DNA from: Lumbricus terrestris
Taxonomy: Eukaryota; Annelida; Clitellata; Crassiclitellata; Lumbricidae
NCBI GenBank assembly: GCA_949752735.1
Contig: OX457042.1
Location: 38,202,195 to 38,266,194 of the forward strand
DNA: 64,000 nt
Direction: 5' to 3'
Of the stretch, positions 9,191 through 20,141 are shown piece by piece. Under the pieces are notes generated by a model. That model was given only the letters and a program-made list of their open reading frames with translations. It was not told the DNA's origin and ran no database searches. The position numbers were made by a program, and so were the translations under genes. Numbering within the stretch: the first letter of the stretch is position 1; each line of letters opens with the position of its first letter.

Positions 9191-11498
9191 TTGTATATTT
9201 TAACACTCGCAACCTCACCTGACCGGAACCTAAGCCGTAATTTTGTGATGTAGGCTAAGCTTACAGTGTATGCTATACAGCATGCACTCGCTGTTTTTAC
9301 GAATTCAGAATTAGGCCTACTTCTGGTGTTAACTCGAAAATATAGGTTAGTTTGTAATGTTGAACGATTTGCTAAATTCAAAGCTGTAATTCATCTGTGA
9401 GAATGTCGTCATCATTTGCGTATACCCACAATTTTCTTGAATAAGGAATCTCCGCATTCGCTAGTCCTACCATGATTCACATCTAATAGCCTACGAACAA
9501 TGCGTGTGCGTTGTAAAAGAAGAACGATGACAAAGATAGAGAAAAGAGAAAAAACGAAGAAATCGATTGAAGAAGAAATAATGAACGAATAAGAGGAAGG
9601 ACACGATATAGTAATATGTGAAGGAAAGAGGTGTCAACATTTACATCCATAAGTATTACTTTCTGGTTAGAATCTTGTGAAGAAAAGCGAAGACAAGCGA
9701 TGTATCTATCATCTGGGCGAAAGGAAAGAGGAAGACAAAATACACTGGGGCAAAACCAAGAACAGTTGCATGGATTTTTACATAAGAGAAAAGAAGAAAA
9801 CTAATTAGGAAAAGATGAAAATAAAATTATGACGAATGACAGAAGGTTTTGTGTAGCCTGCATTAGTCTTCAGTTAGGCGGCTTAGGCCTATATTCAAGC
9901 TTCATCGAGTTAAGCCAATTTGTTGTAGCCTAATACTGTAGGGGGTTGCTTGATATTAATATTAATATTAACATTAATATTCATCGCTACATAATAATTA
10001 TTATTTCGAATATCGCTGAATGATTGTTTCGTGCATTGCGACCGTTTAATTTCACGCGAAAGCCATATACATATAGACCTAGGCTACATAAAATGTAATA
10101 TGTGGAATGTAGCCTACAACGTCATGGAATGCCTTTCAGCAATTAGCAGGCTGCATTCAACAGAAAGATAACAAGAATAAGTTACAGAAGTGATTCGATT
10201 ATCTTTCAGCATTGTCCAGAATATCGGCCGACAAGCGATTAATTCTGAAGCGTAGGCCTAAATAGAACTAATTATGAAAACACGAAACGAGGATAAATAA
10301 CACTAGGCTATGAGTTGCCTGCATGGTAGGCCTACAATTCATTCACATTGAATCCATTCAAATCAGGCTCCTAAAAAAATATCTAGGCCTACACCAGGCT
10401 TACCTGCGCTGCTATCAAAAGCCAAGTAACAACAAATATGTTAAATTATAACAATAATGCTCCGGATGGAAATTCCTCATGCTTACAATTATACTTCTAT
10501 TAAACTACACGCTTTCACTAATCCATAACTCTTTGCATCAATCACAACTCTGTCGTCTTGCCTCACTCTTACCACAGTCATATCCATATCCTCTTATTTA
10601 CACGCATCCAAGTTCAAATCCGTGTCAGTCTTCCGAATTATCCGAATATTAATCAGTTTTCCAAAAACCTACTCCAATCGATTCTTAGCAATTAGGTAGG
10701 ATACAGTAGGAACCGTAATCAGGTGGCCTCTAATGAACCTGGTCAGATATCAATTCAGAATATGAATCGTTGATAAAGCTGCTTGCAAAGTACATGCTAA
10801 TAATTAGTTAAAGATTTTCATTTGAAAGTGGCCATTAACCTAATATGTATGTGTAAGATGAGCAATAATGTGCACAAACAGTGTCATGTATACGAATACT
10901 ATGTCCATTTATTGTGATTATATTCTACAAGCACATCACATAAGAAATGACAGGTCACTGGCCATATTACGTTTGAGAATAAAGTTATGGAATGGAAGGA
11001 TCCGATTTGACCAGGGTCTATGACAACAGAGGCCGTTACCCTGGACAGAAATTTGCTCGGCATATTACAGCACTTAAGAGCTTTCTTATGGAATACACGC
11101 TGCATGTCATTAATACTGTAGCTGCCTAAGAATGAACAATTATACATAGAAGCACAGTTGTCGCTGAACAACAAAACCGACAAGTGTAAAATAATTCTGA
11201 TAAATAATTCTAATAAATAATGTTTATAATTATAATGCGCTCCTTGTATCTATAATTTATAATTTAAAAAAATTGAAAGCTAAAATTTCTAAACGCAACG
11301 CTTCAACGAATGGTGCTGAACGTCTCAGAAATGGCAAACCCCAAATGAAGAAATGAACGGTGTATTTTTGATAGCACAATTTTAAAGACCCGAAAGAGGT
11401 CAGTGGCGTGATGACAGTCCTTCCCCAACAGTCAAGGTCCTTGCTTGCTAAGAACGCATTTTACTGAGTAATGAACGCTCCCTCTCGTATCCTTCACA
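9191..11498 (-). other. 3' flank of gene A (duplicated block)
   Basis: No protein-coding signal seen. Long stretches match 38450-42400 downstream of gene B: CACCTGACCGGAAC, TTCATCTGTGAGAATGTCGTC, GCGTTGTAAAAGAAGAACG, TCCAAAAACCTACTCCAATCG, TTAGCAATTAGGTAGGATAC and GAGCGCATTATAATT. This shows the duplication reaches at least 2.3 kb past the stop codon. Parts may be 3' untranslated sequence; no clear AATAAA was identified close to the stop. Confidence 0.6.
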
Positions 11499-11879
11499 TC
11501 ACATGACGGTGTCCTCTGTTGCTGCTGCTGGCATCTGGACAGGGATGGGTTCATTGTTGGTATTGGCGTTGTCTTCTTGGTCGCAGATTATCTGTCTGTC
11601 GCCAAGATCTGGATCTGCACTGAAACAGCGAAGTGTTGTCGGGGCCTTGGCTTCTCCCTTATCAGCAGTTGCCTGGCGATCGCTTGGCTTAAATCCTCCG
11701 AAAATGGCCAGCTTCAGGCCGACCCCGAACAGGTCATCTGGAACGGAATTTGACAACGTGTTTCTGAACTTATGCGCCGCCTTGGAACCCGTACGACGAA
11801 CGCTTTCTCGCCATGAATAGCCCGGCTGAATTATCCGGGTCTTCTTCGACCCTTTGTCACTTGCATCTGGTCTCGATAT
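11499..11879 (-). CDS. gene A, last exon: cytoplasmic tail
   Basis: Acceptor CTATGCTGTTCAG precedes ATATCGAGACC, then 126 codons and TGA at 11501-11499. The tail contains ISRPDASDKGSKK, YSWRESVRRTGSKAAHKF, VPDDLFGVGLKLA, GGFKPSD and APTTLRCFSADP, all shared with gene B. Upstream in-frame codons exist, but phase with the preceding exon and the identical acceptor in copy B fix this start. The basic first half and acidic/Pro-rich end suggest a docking tail; no enzyme motif is seen. Confidence 0.8.
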   Translation of the reverse strand: MSRPDASDKGSKKTRIIQPGYSWRESVRRTGSKAAHKFRNTLSNSVPDDLFGVGLKLAIFGGFKPSDRQATADKGEAKAPTTLRCFSADPDLGDRQIICDQEDNANTNNEPIPVQMPAAATEDTVM

Positions 11880-14670
11880 CTGAACAGCATAGAGCACTTT
11901 GTCTTTAACATCAGCCTTGTGCTCTTCCAATTCTCACACTTTTTTATCAAAATTTCTGTTCTTTTGCAAGCATTTAAATCCACCAAAACATGCGTTTAAA
12001 ATGGAAATAATGAGCTGTGATATTAAACACAATGACTCCAATTTGTGATTTGGATAATAGCCCACAGCTGCTCTTGATATCGCCTTTCTTTCGATAATTT
12101 GATATAGACTTATCATAGTTCATTGTGCAGAACGTCGATAGCTTGGAGCCATTGTGAGTGAATGAATTGCTGAAAATCTCTACACAGTAAATTCCTCGGT
12201 CAAGATTTTAAAGCGAGACTCTATACGCTTATCAGGCCGAGCGTTGCAATTAATATCTCCAAAGATCAACAGGTCTATAATAGCTGAGATAGTAGCTGAG
12301 GATTGCAAAGAAAACAGAATTTTTAAAATGTGATTATCGTGCTATGTGGTCAGGCCCAAAGCAATGATCTCCAAAGCACATAACTTCTTAGCTTTCCTTA
12401 GGAGCGCAGATGTGTGTTTGTGATTGTAGACTTGTATAAATGCGTAGTTTGGTTAAAATAATGGAGGCATTCAAAAGGTAGATTGAAGACGAAAATATTG
12501 TCTACCCTGTTCTGTTCATCATCGCCATGACGACGTTTCTTACGTTCGCGGTAATACCTGCATTTAAACACCATATGAGTCATAATATTGCAAAATGACC
12601 TCACATTTAGAGAGCGCCTCTAGACTATGACTTCTATAAGGTCGATGAAAAGTGATTTATACAACAACTCTACCAGTTCATTTGATCAAAAACATTTTTC
12701 AAGAATTATAACGATAAACTAGTAGGCTATGTGTCATGCAATGTTCTGTTATTAATAATAAATTTTATACCCCGCAGTCGATCGAGTTGATCGATCGAGT
12801 CGATCGAAAACTCGTCGACTGGATCGACTTGAAAGTCGAGTCGATCGTCAGCTTTGTGAAGTCGAGTCGATCGTTTTTCCCTCGAGTCGACTCAACTCGA
12901 CTTAGAAGCATTTTATTAAATTTTTTACTGTTACACATGACTCACAAATGAATAATATTACACAAGCAATGAACCTCTTGGCCTATACTCGCTTTTGCAT
13001 CATTGTAACTGTGGAAGTTAATTGCTACTGAGATCTTCTTCTTTAGGTTCTCTGCCAAGTGGCAGGTCCAAACGTCCAATGTCTCCATCTTTCACGCTGT
13101 TGTGCCATGTCCTTTAGTTCTCTGTAACCCTTCTCCATCATCCCATCCAGCAGTTTTTGTCTAGGTCTTCCTCTGCACCTTTTCCCCTCCAATCTTCCTT
13201 CAATTATTTCTTTCTGCAGTGAGTTTCCTCGCAGCAAATGTCCTATCCAATTCTTTTGTCTTGTCTTTATTGCATCTAGCAGAGATCTTTTCTCTTCTAC
13301 CATCGTCAGCACTTCCTCGTTCGTAACATGTAAGCTCTTAGTCCGCTCGGATAACGGCAATTTTCACGGTGAAGATGGAGCGATTAAGATGAGTTCAGAA
13401 TGCACAAATTTAAGCAAATGTAAGCTCTTTAGTCAGCTCGGATAATGGCAGAACGTCGTTAGAACAGGACTTGATACGTTCACATCTCATTCTGATGCGT
13501 AGCAACATTTTGTTACACCATGCAGCGAGTATAGCTACATGTAGCTATTCATTGGAGCGGCAACTGTCGCACATGATTCGTATAATTATTTGATCTATAT
13601 ATCATCCAATCTCTTTACAAAACCACAAGTGCATACGTTGCTGACTTCCGGATTGGAAATGCATAAAATAAAATAAAGGCAATTTGTGTCACATACCGGT
13701 AGATTCGCAGAAAAATAATTGTTAATTGTAGTCTTTGAAATTCATGAATAATGTAAGTAGCCTACTGGGATGTAAGAACGCAGCTGCTGCAATTTTGGTC
13801 AGAATGCCACAGTCCAAGTCGACGAAGACGATCGAGTCAATCGTCGGCTAAGTCAAGTCGATCGAGTCGTCGAGAGGTCGGCGAGCCAAGTCGATCGTAA
13901 CGCACGACTCGATCGACTGCGTGGTATAAAATTGTGTGAGGGAGACCTGCATATTTGCTGAGTCTTTGGCTGAGTTTGTTGTCAGGTATAAATGGGTCAA
14001 GATGGGTCAAGCACGATGGTGACATGATTATACGTAACGTGTTGAACTGTTGACACATTCATATGACTGAACACTTAAGCCTTTAAGGAATTAAATCGAT
14101 ATTAATGGACAGGTTGGAGACAAGGGGTTGGAGTGTAGCTGATTATTCTATAGGCCTAACCTACTGATTGTGGTCTTTTGCAAGTTTCTTCCATAATTAT
14201 AGAGATGGTTGCAGTTGTGGTTACATTGAATGGATAATAATTGTGTATTGTGTAAACACATTCTGCGCTGGACAACGAGGACACAGCTATTGGAAACGAC
14301 GGTGAGAAACGTGTTTATTTCAAAGACATAAATAAGAAAATGACTGACTTTATCTGAAGGGCAACCAGCGCAAGGAAGAGTAAGATAACAATCACACCAA
14401 TAAGTGCACTGAAGGCGGCCACTGCCTGAGTTCCCTGAGATTCTGAATCTGAAAAGAATCAATCAATATTACTAGTTTTGGTGACCATGAACAGAATTTC
14501 GTCTCCAATAGGTTTAGTGTGGTGCCATGATCAGCCGGTTTTCCATCCCCCACTTAACCAAACATTCGCAACAAATTAACCTCATTGTCATCATCACCAT
14601 TCCCAGCACACCGACATCGTCATCATCATCGTCGTCGTCGTCATCAGCATCAGCATCATCATCATCATCG

Positions 14671-14702
<32 letters not shown>

Positions 14703-17700
14703 TGTATCCTATACAGATGATGATGATTGTTAACATCCTATGCTGTTAACAACAGCAACTTGAGTAGATTCGATAGGTGGCGAATCTGCCCTGAATTGTT
14801 GTCTTTGCGTTTTTCTATTCTGCTTGGCGCAGTGTTGTCTGGTTTATCGAAGTTTAGCCGTATTACTTTTGTGGTCGGATTCTGGACGGTTTTGTATATC
14901 TTGATCTCTGTGTTTCAACAGAGACTTACCCTATAATAATTCTATATTAATATACATATTATGTTAATATGTTCGGTATGTCGACAACACCCGGTCGTCT
15001 TCAGTTACCTAGTTTGATCAATTCGCATTATGCATAGCCGGCTACAACGTACTACCAGTAAACTTCTTTTACTATGGTTAGGAGGGGCTGGGTGCTCGAC
15101 CGACATACGTTCAAGTTGGCTGAGCAACTTAAGTGTCCATCGGGTGGGTCGCCTCCTCCGACTCCGAGTGGCGTACAGCTAGCCACATGGAACATTCGTT
15201 TGATTTAGGTAACAAATGGCTGGCAGTCAGTGACATCATCTCTCGATTGCATCCATCTTCTCTTCATCATTGGATGTTTGGCTGCGATCGTCGATGGATG
15301 GCGCTGCATTAAGAAGATTATGTCGCTCGTCATCGCTGCGTGGATAATTCTGCAGCAGCAGCTCCACACTGTCGCTCACTCACTGACTACGAGTCTACGA
15401 GAGCGCTGGTGCAACACCTATGTTGCACTCATTCATCACAGTCTACCTCGACTATTGCCTACGGTGTCTATCCTTTTGTGCTGAACTTCTATCATCAGGT
15501 CGGTTGGCTTGCCGCGCCTTTCGTTGGCAAAATTTGCTATGTGTCTAATTGTATTTATCCTATAGTTATTATTATTATTATGTTGGAAGTCCTCCGCTGG
15601 CTCCCTTTCCGCCATCGTATTGGATACAGGGTTGACTCTTTGCTATAGCAATTTTAAATTGACCTTGTCTCAGTTTATTTGCTTGATCTCTGTCGGTGGC
15701 TCAGTGCAATCCCTTGATCATTCTGCATGGGAGGTGGATGCTCTTCGTCCAGTTTGCCCTCACAGCTACTATCTGAAATCGCGCTTTTAGTGATGAGCGC
15801 TACGATACGGAATGCCCTCCATAGACTGGGGACTGCGCTTGTATGATTCGTATAGAATGCTCTCAGACGCGTTCTATCTTTACCTCAACATCGTTTTTTT
15901 GCCGTGCTCGAGTGCGAAGCACCTCTAAGTAGACTCATGAAGAGGTACTATATAGATATATATTGTCTTTATATTATAGTTTGTGAAAACCTTATTGATT
16001 CATTCATTAATTCGAGAAATTCAAGAACTCGCATCGTTCAATCACATCGTTACAAGCATCCATCTTTGCGATTATCGTCATTATCAACAACACATTGAAG
16101 ATCAGCTTAAACTCCTCATTATTGCTTTCTTAATATTCATGATCATAACTGATTATCATATTTATAGTCATATTCATCATCATTGCACCTGCTCTGAATC
16201 AATGACTCCATCGCATCTGATTGTTGTCTTTATAATGTCATCCTTAATTCAATGAAAATAATGACGTAGCAGTACTTGAACTTACGAGAATGACTAGGCC
16301 TATACCGGTTCTTTGGCAGACTTTCACAAAATTCACCTCCTCGACCCTCTTTACACCTTAAATAGACGAACAGAAGCACGTTTATAATTGCACAAGCTTA
16401 TTCGAAACATTATTTGATGCGGTAATCTCCATTAGAAGAGAATAGAAATTGTGCGTTATTTGCGACCTTAGCGTTTCCTCAGTTGAGTGAAAATTATTAT
16501 CGATGTAGACGTGATAATATCTGCTTTTATGACGATAAAGCGTTTGAGCGCTAGACAGTTTGGAGCAGTGGAGCGATAGGCCTAACGCTTGACAGGTGTT
16601 AGTAGGCTACTTTGCCTTGTGCTTGGTATGCGCACTATGCGGTTGGTACAGGAAAAGAGGGAGTCAAAACTCAGAAGAGATACATCAGATGTACATAGCA
16701 GAACATAAATACAAGGAAAGTGGCAACAGGGTGCACGATGAAGGCAGCAAAGGAAGATAAACTACAATGGCTGGTACAACAGAGCAAGGAAATTGAAAGG
16801 CAGTCTGGAGAAGTCAAAAGCAGAGAGGTTTACAGAATGATAAGAAATTTAAACAGAAAGTGGCAATACAGCAATAAAAGATGAGAATGATAAAGCGCTG
16901 ACAGCAAAAGAGGACATAGTACAACGATAGACAGGATACTGCAGCGAATTATACAGCGAGCAAATGAACCAAGATCTTGCCAGATAAGTAATAATGGAAC
17001 TAAAGGATATATGATCCCCTCCGACGGCGTAGACCAACACAGACATACTGGTAGAGGAGGTCGAAAGAACAATAGCAAGATAGAAAAACAATAAGAGCTG
17101 CAGGTATTGATAACGTCTCAAGCGAAATGATCAAACATGGTGGAGATCTGTTACTGGGTGAAATCCACAGGTTGTGCAATATGGATTTTGGAGTATGGAC
17201 GAGCAGCAGAAGAGTGGAAGAAGTCGATATTGGTAACAATTTGTAAAAAATGGAACCCCATTAGAATGCAGCAATTACCGCACTATTGCGCTGATAAGCC
17301 AGTTGGGCAAGGTGCTGATGATGATTCTGGGGGAGAGATTAAGATACCATATGGAGGAACATCTGGCGGATGAACAGGCGGATTTTGGAAGGACAGAAGT
17401 ACGATACAACAAATTTTGGCATTAAGACTCAGAAAAGGCACGACGAAAGAACAGGAAGATCTACAACTGGTTCGTTGACTTCAAGAAGGCGTTTGACAGT
17501 GTGGGCCAGAATGTGACATGGGCGGTCCTACAATCGTATGGGGTCGATAACAAAATGATCCAGCTGCTTCGAGATATAAATGGCACATCACAGGCGGCAG
17601 TCAGGACGTGTGGAGAGTTGGGACCTTGTTGGTTTAGAACCAACGGGGCATGAGACAGGGTGACCCAATATCACCTACGGTCTTCATAACAGACTTGGAA

Positions 17701-19221
17701 CGTGCAATGGACAAGGTCAAGAGCAAAGAAGGAGGAGTTTAGGTTCAGGGGATGCGCATAAACAACTTACGCTTTGCTGGTGATGTCGACATCATTGAGG
17801 AGTATTCAACAGAAATGGAATCTACAACCTAAATACTGAATGAGGAAGCAAAGAAATATGGATTGTTCATGAACTTTGATAAGACAAAAACGATGGTATT
17901 TTGCGATAAAGACATCATGCAGCCGGTAATGGTGAAAGGAATACACCTGCAGAACGTGGAGAGGTTTACTTGCCTTGGAAGCAATATGACATTTGACCTT
18001 GATTGCAAGAGTGAAATAAAGATACGAATAGCAAGGGGAACAGCGGCGTTGAAAGCAATGGAGAAAATTTGTAAAAGCAAAGCAATCGGTATAAAAACAA
18101 AGTTGTAGGTAGTAAAGACGTGTGTGCTCAGCAGCATGATGTATGGATGCGAGACATGGATACTAATGAAAGACTCGCAAAGAAGAGTATTAGCAATTTG
18201 TGAGAAAATGCTACAGGAAAATCTCGAGGATAGGATGGACATAGAAGATAAGCAATGAAGAGGTCTACAAAATTGTGGATATAACTGTGAACCTGATGCA
18301 GAAGATTGTCCAACGAGAACTGAAATTGTTTGGACATATCTGCAGAATGAAAGATGATAGAAAAATTAAGACACTGATGTTCGGAATAATTTCTCGTTCT
18401 GCAGTTTCAAAAGCTGTGGATAATCTCGTCCCTAGCTCCTTGGCTGTTTTAGCCTTAGTAAAACCAGGAACCATCAGGCACAATATTTGGTCATATCATA
18501 TGCGCAGTTATATTTCATTGAAATTGTGCAAAATATATTTCTGTGTCGTCTCATGATGAAGGTCTGGTCACCAGCCACGGACTTTAGGCCACAATGAAAT
18601 CTTATAATTCTGAAATAGTTTCACAAAAATATATTGCAGTATTGCCTATAGACCTAACTATAATCATAGCAGTAGGCTTCTAGAAAATGTTGCATTTACC
18701 GTGTAACCAAGAACGTAGACAGGATTTTGCTTCGGGGGTGTTTTATCGACATTGAGCAAGTCGATACCGGAACCCAGTCAATACGTACACTACACACTTA
18801 TGGTTCCTCATGCACGCACAGCCATCTCTATTTGGATCGATCTACGAGGCTACATCATCATAATCTATTCTGTTGCAAAATGTCACAAATGCGTGTATAT
18901 AGAGTCTCAAGATTAAATTTCCTTAGTTCTTATATCATGTGTTAGAAAACGCATTATTTCATGTTAACATTATTTCATTGGGGGGGGGGGTGTTCAAACA
19001 CCCAAAACGCCCCCCCCCCATAGCTACGGTCTTTCGTGTAACCTAAACATTTGGCGATTGAGAGTGGTGGTAAGAAAAGCAATTCATTTAACTCAGCTTT
19101 ATGCTTTAATAATTGTGCACTTACTTGCAGAACTTTACCATGTCGGTACGGTAGCAACACTGACCATATCCAGAGCAAAGCCCATCAGTTGAATTGCACG
19201 GTTTAGAACTCTCCGGGCACT
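11499..19221 (-). CDS. EGF-like, single-pass membrane protein, paralogue A (5' end unknown)
   Basis: Five exons (19221-19125, 16320-16286, 14448-14349, 12557-12506, 11879-11499) join in phase to 220 residues plus stop. Order: cysteine-rich segment CPESSKPC...CSGYGQCCY; a short linker where copy B has the end of its EGF fold; a hydrophobic helix (AFSALIGVIVILLFLALVAL) followed by K-YYRERKKRR, a stop-transfer signal; then a 126-residue tail. N-out topology is inferred from the basic residues on the tail side. The tail is about as conserved with copy B as the helix. The second exon lacks the CYPGWNGTYC motif of copy B, so the EGF fold looks incomplete: either a decayed copy or a different exon is used. 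The first exon and signal peptide are not found. The protein family is not recognised. Confidence 0.7.
11934..12505 (-). other. intron between tail and juxtamembrane exons of gene A
   Basis: Intronic sequence that is alignable in blocks with 42900-43820 (for example CTCTACACAGTAA and AATTCCTCGGTCAAG). It lacks the roughly 300-bp repeat present at 43074-43390 in copy B. The 60-codon minus-strand frame 12116-11934 is not conserved and is not a gene. Confidence 0.6.
12506..12557 (-). CDS. gene A, juxtamembrane exon
   Basis: 52 nt between acceptor TTTAAATGCAG and donor GTAGAC. One leading G completes the Lys begun in the membrane exon, then 17 codons give YYRERKKRRHGDDEQNR. It ends in phase 0, matching the tail exon. 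Copy B has the same exon with five extra codons. Confidence 0.75.
12761..13932. mobile_element. foldback-like element with TCGA-rich inverted ends
   Basis: Left arm 12761-12906 and right arm about 13815-13932 are inverted relatives: both begin (reading inward) AATTTTATACC, then CGCAGTCGATCGAGT, followed by degenerate GTCGATCGA units. The interior holds a minus-strand LINE fragment (13028-13360). The element lies in the gene A intron and has no counterpart in copy B. No clear target duplication was found. Confidence 0.55.
13028..13360 (-). mobile_element. GHxxR/GRPR-type LINE, C-terminal fragment
   Basis: A minus-strand frame of 105 codons reads RQKNWIGHLLRGNSLQKEII, then GKRCRGRPRQKLLDGM and RWRHWTFGPATWQRT, then stop and AAAGAAGAAGATC. 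This is the usual end of one LINE reverse-transcriptase family that recurs in this window. 5'-truncated; not a host gene. Confidence 0.8.
14349..14448 (-). CDS. gene A, transmembrane exon
   Basis: 100 nt, acceptor TTCTTTTCAG, donor GTCAGT. Two leading bases, 32 codons (SESQGTQAVAAFSALIGVIV then ILLFLALVALQI), two trailing bases. Length and phases equal those of the copy B exon at 45694-45793. The hydrophobic stretch is about 20 residues, right for one membrane span. Confidence 0.85.
14623..14728 (+). repeat. (TCA/TCG)n microsatellite
   Basis: Trinucleotide repeat ATCATCGTC with interruptions. The poly-serine frame across it (14527-14733) is a repeat artefact. Confidence 0.9.
15130..15660 (+). 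mobile_element. rearranged L2-like LINE: endonuclease start joined to C-terminal motif
   Basis: At about 15181-15201 the plus strand reads LATWNIR, the start motif of LINE apurinic endonucleases, then GNKWLAVSDIIS in a shifted frame. At 15582-15648 it reads LEVLRWLPFRHRIGYR, the LHWLPxxxRIxYK motif of the distal reverse transcriptase. The polymerase core between them is gone. Located in an intron of gene A; pseudogenic. Confidence 0.65.
16286..16320 (-). CDS. gene A, short linker exon (doubtful)
   Basis: Bounded by TTTTGTGAAAG and donor GTAAGTTC. It has one leading base, 11 codons and one trailing base, which keeps phase with both neighbours. Surrounding intron matches copy B (ATCCTTAATTCAATGAAAATAA and ACTTACGAGA). 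The homologous exon in B encodes CYPGWNGTYCQNP; here the corresponding bases are altered and the B-like acceptor would lead straight into TGA. The exon may therefore be degenerate. Confidence 0.45.
16640..18370 (+). mobile_element. GHxxR/GRPR-type LINE reverse transcriptase, pseudogene
   Basis: Plus-strand pieces in several frames give, in order: IRAAGIDNVSSEMIKHGGD, DEQAGF, VDFKKAFDS, RQGDPISPTVF, NNLRFAGDVDII (the catalytic YADD replaced by FAGD), NFDKTKTMVF, CLGSNMTFD, MMYGCETWI and LFGHICRMKDD. These are the fingers, palm and thumb of a non-LTR reverse transcriptase. Many stops and shifts make it inactive. It lies in a gene A intron. Confidence 0.85.
18440..19124. other. intron, with a MITE remnant
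   Basis: No coding signal. At 18979-19027 a minus-oriented scrap GACCGTAGCTATGGGGG with GTTTTGGGTGTTTGAACACC matches the MITE family at 38731 and 59072. The two homopolymer runs (G, then C) form a potential hairpin. Confidence 0.55.
19125..19221 (-). CDS. gene A, cysteine-rich EGF-like exon
   Basis: 97 nt, acceptor TTTGTAAAAAG, donor GTAAGTGC. Two leading bases, 31 codons, two trailing bases. Encodes CPESSKPC, then CSGYGQCCYR, then KFC. Spacing of cysteines and CSGxGxCCY match copy B. Requires an upstream exon ending with one extra base, not identified. Confidence 0.8.
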
Positions 19222-19784
19222 CTTTTTACAAAGCCAAAACAAAAATCGTAGTTGAATAAATAAATTCAAAACCCTCCTAATCTTTTAAACCGCAACGAAT
19301 AACGTTCTCTACTTCATTAAACCTTTTAAGTAGGCTACTACGTTTTCTCTGAATAAAAAGATCCATTTAACAAGAACCTAAGTACATTACATCTCCAAAT
19401 CAAATTAAAATGGTAGTCATTAAAAAACCTTGAAGTTAAAACCGTCTAATTTTTTCTGTAACATATTTTACTGTTGAACTCTAGTCTTCATCCAATCCTC
19501 TCCTCCACATTTCCTATATTCATCCGCTCCTCTCTTCTTTCATTCCTCTCTTCCTCCCATCCTCTTCCAACTTTCTTTTCTTCTATCATTCATACTTTCC
19601 AATAATTCGCCGAGGCGTGAATTCGGTGAAACGGTATATAGGGAAGAGCTACATGTATATGACCTAGAGATGCGTCTTACTGAGAATACAGTGATGCAAG
19701 GTATACTTAGACGGGAATTTGGTGAAAGATTGGATTGCTATAAAGGAGAGCTTTGGAGCTGTGATTTAGTGACAATATTCGTAT
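19222..19784. other. upstream flank of gene A exon
   Basis: Alignable in patches with 49817-50450 up to about 19460 (for example TTCATTAA and AATCAAATTAAAA), which marks the visible upstream limit of the duplication. Beyond that nothing is recognised. Confidence 0.45.
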
Positions 19785-19792
19785 TTTAGGCG

Positions 19793-20141
19793 CAGGGCTT
19801 TTTAAAAGAAATTTTTAGAACTGCACAATCAGTAATTTTTGGGCGTTTGTAACAAATAATTTTCCAAAAAATGTCGCAACTCGCCGGCGACAAAATCTGA
19901 TGACCTTTTTTCTAGTCATCCACTTTCAATTTGGGAATTTGGCCTTCCTGCTGCAGTACTGCATATTTTTCACTGAACACGCCCTTCATGATTCATCCCT
20001 TCATTCCGCTTCCTTCTTTCGTGTTGAACCTTTTGCAGCTTTCTTTTTCTAATGGTTAGGCCTATCAATGCACAAGACGGCTTTTACAACTGCACACATT
20101 CCTTTACAATTTGTGTAGAACTGCACGATTAAAAAACCCTG
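19793..20141. mobile_element. hAT-like MITE, family CAGGGYTTTTTTAA, copy 1
   Basis: 349 bp with inverted ends CAGGGCTTTTTAA and TTAAAAAACCCTG. Subterminal AACTGCAC words point inward from both ends. Flanks TTTAGGCG and TTTAAGAG agree at 6 of 8 positions, as for an old 8-bp target duplication. No transposase. Confidence 0.8.

Noticed and set aside
12398..12604. 68-codon minus frame as a gene
   Set aside because: It contains the real 52-nt juxtamembrane exon, but the flanking codons are intron and are not conserved in copy B.
14148..14462. 104-codon minus frame as a single-exon gene
   Set aside because: Crosses both splice borders of the transmembrane exon (14349-14448) in the wrong frame.
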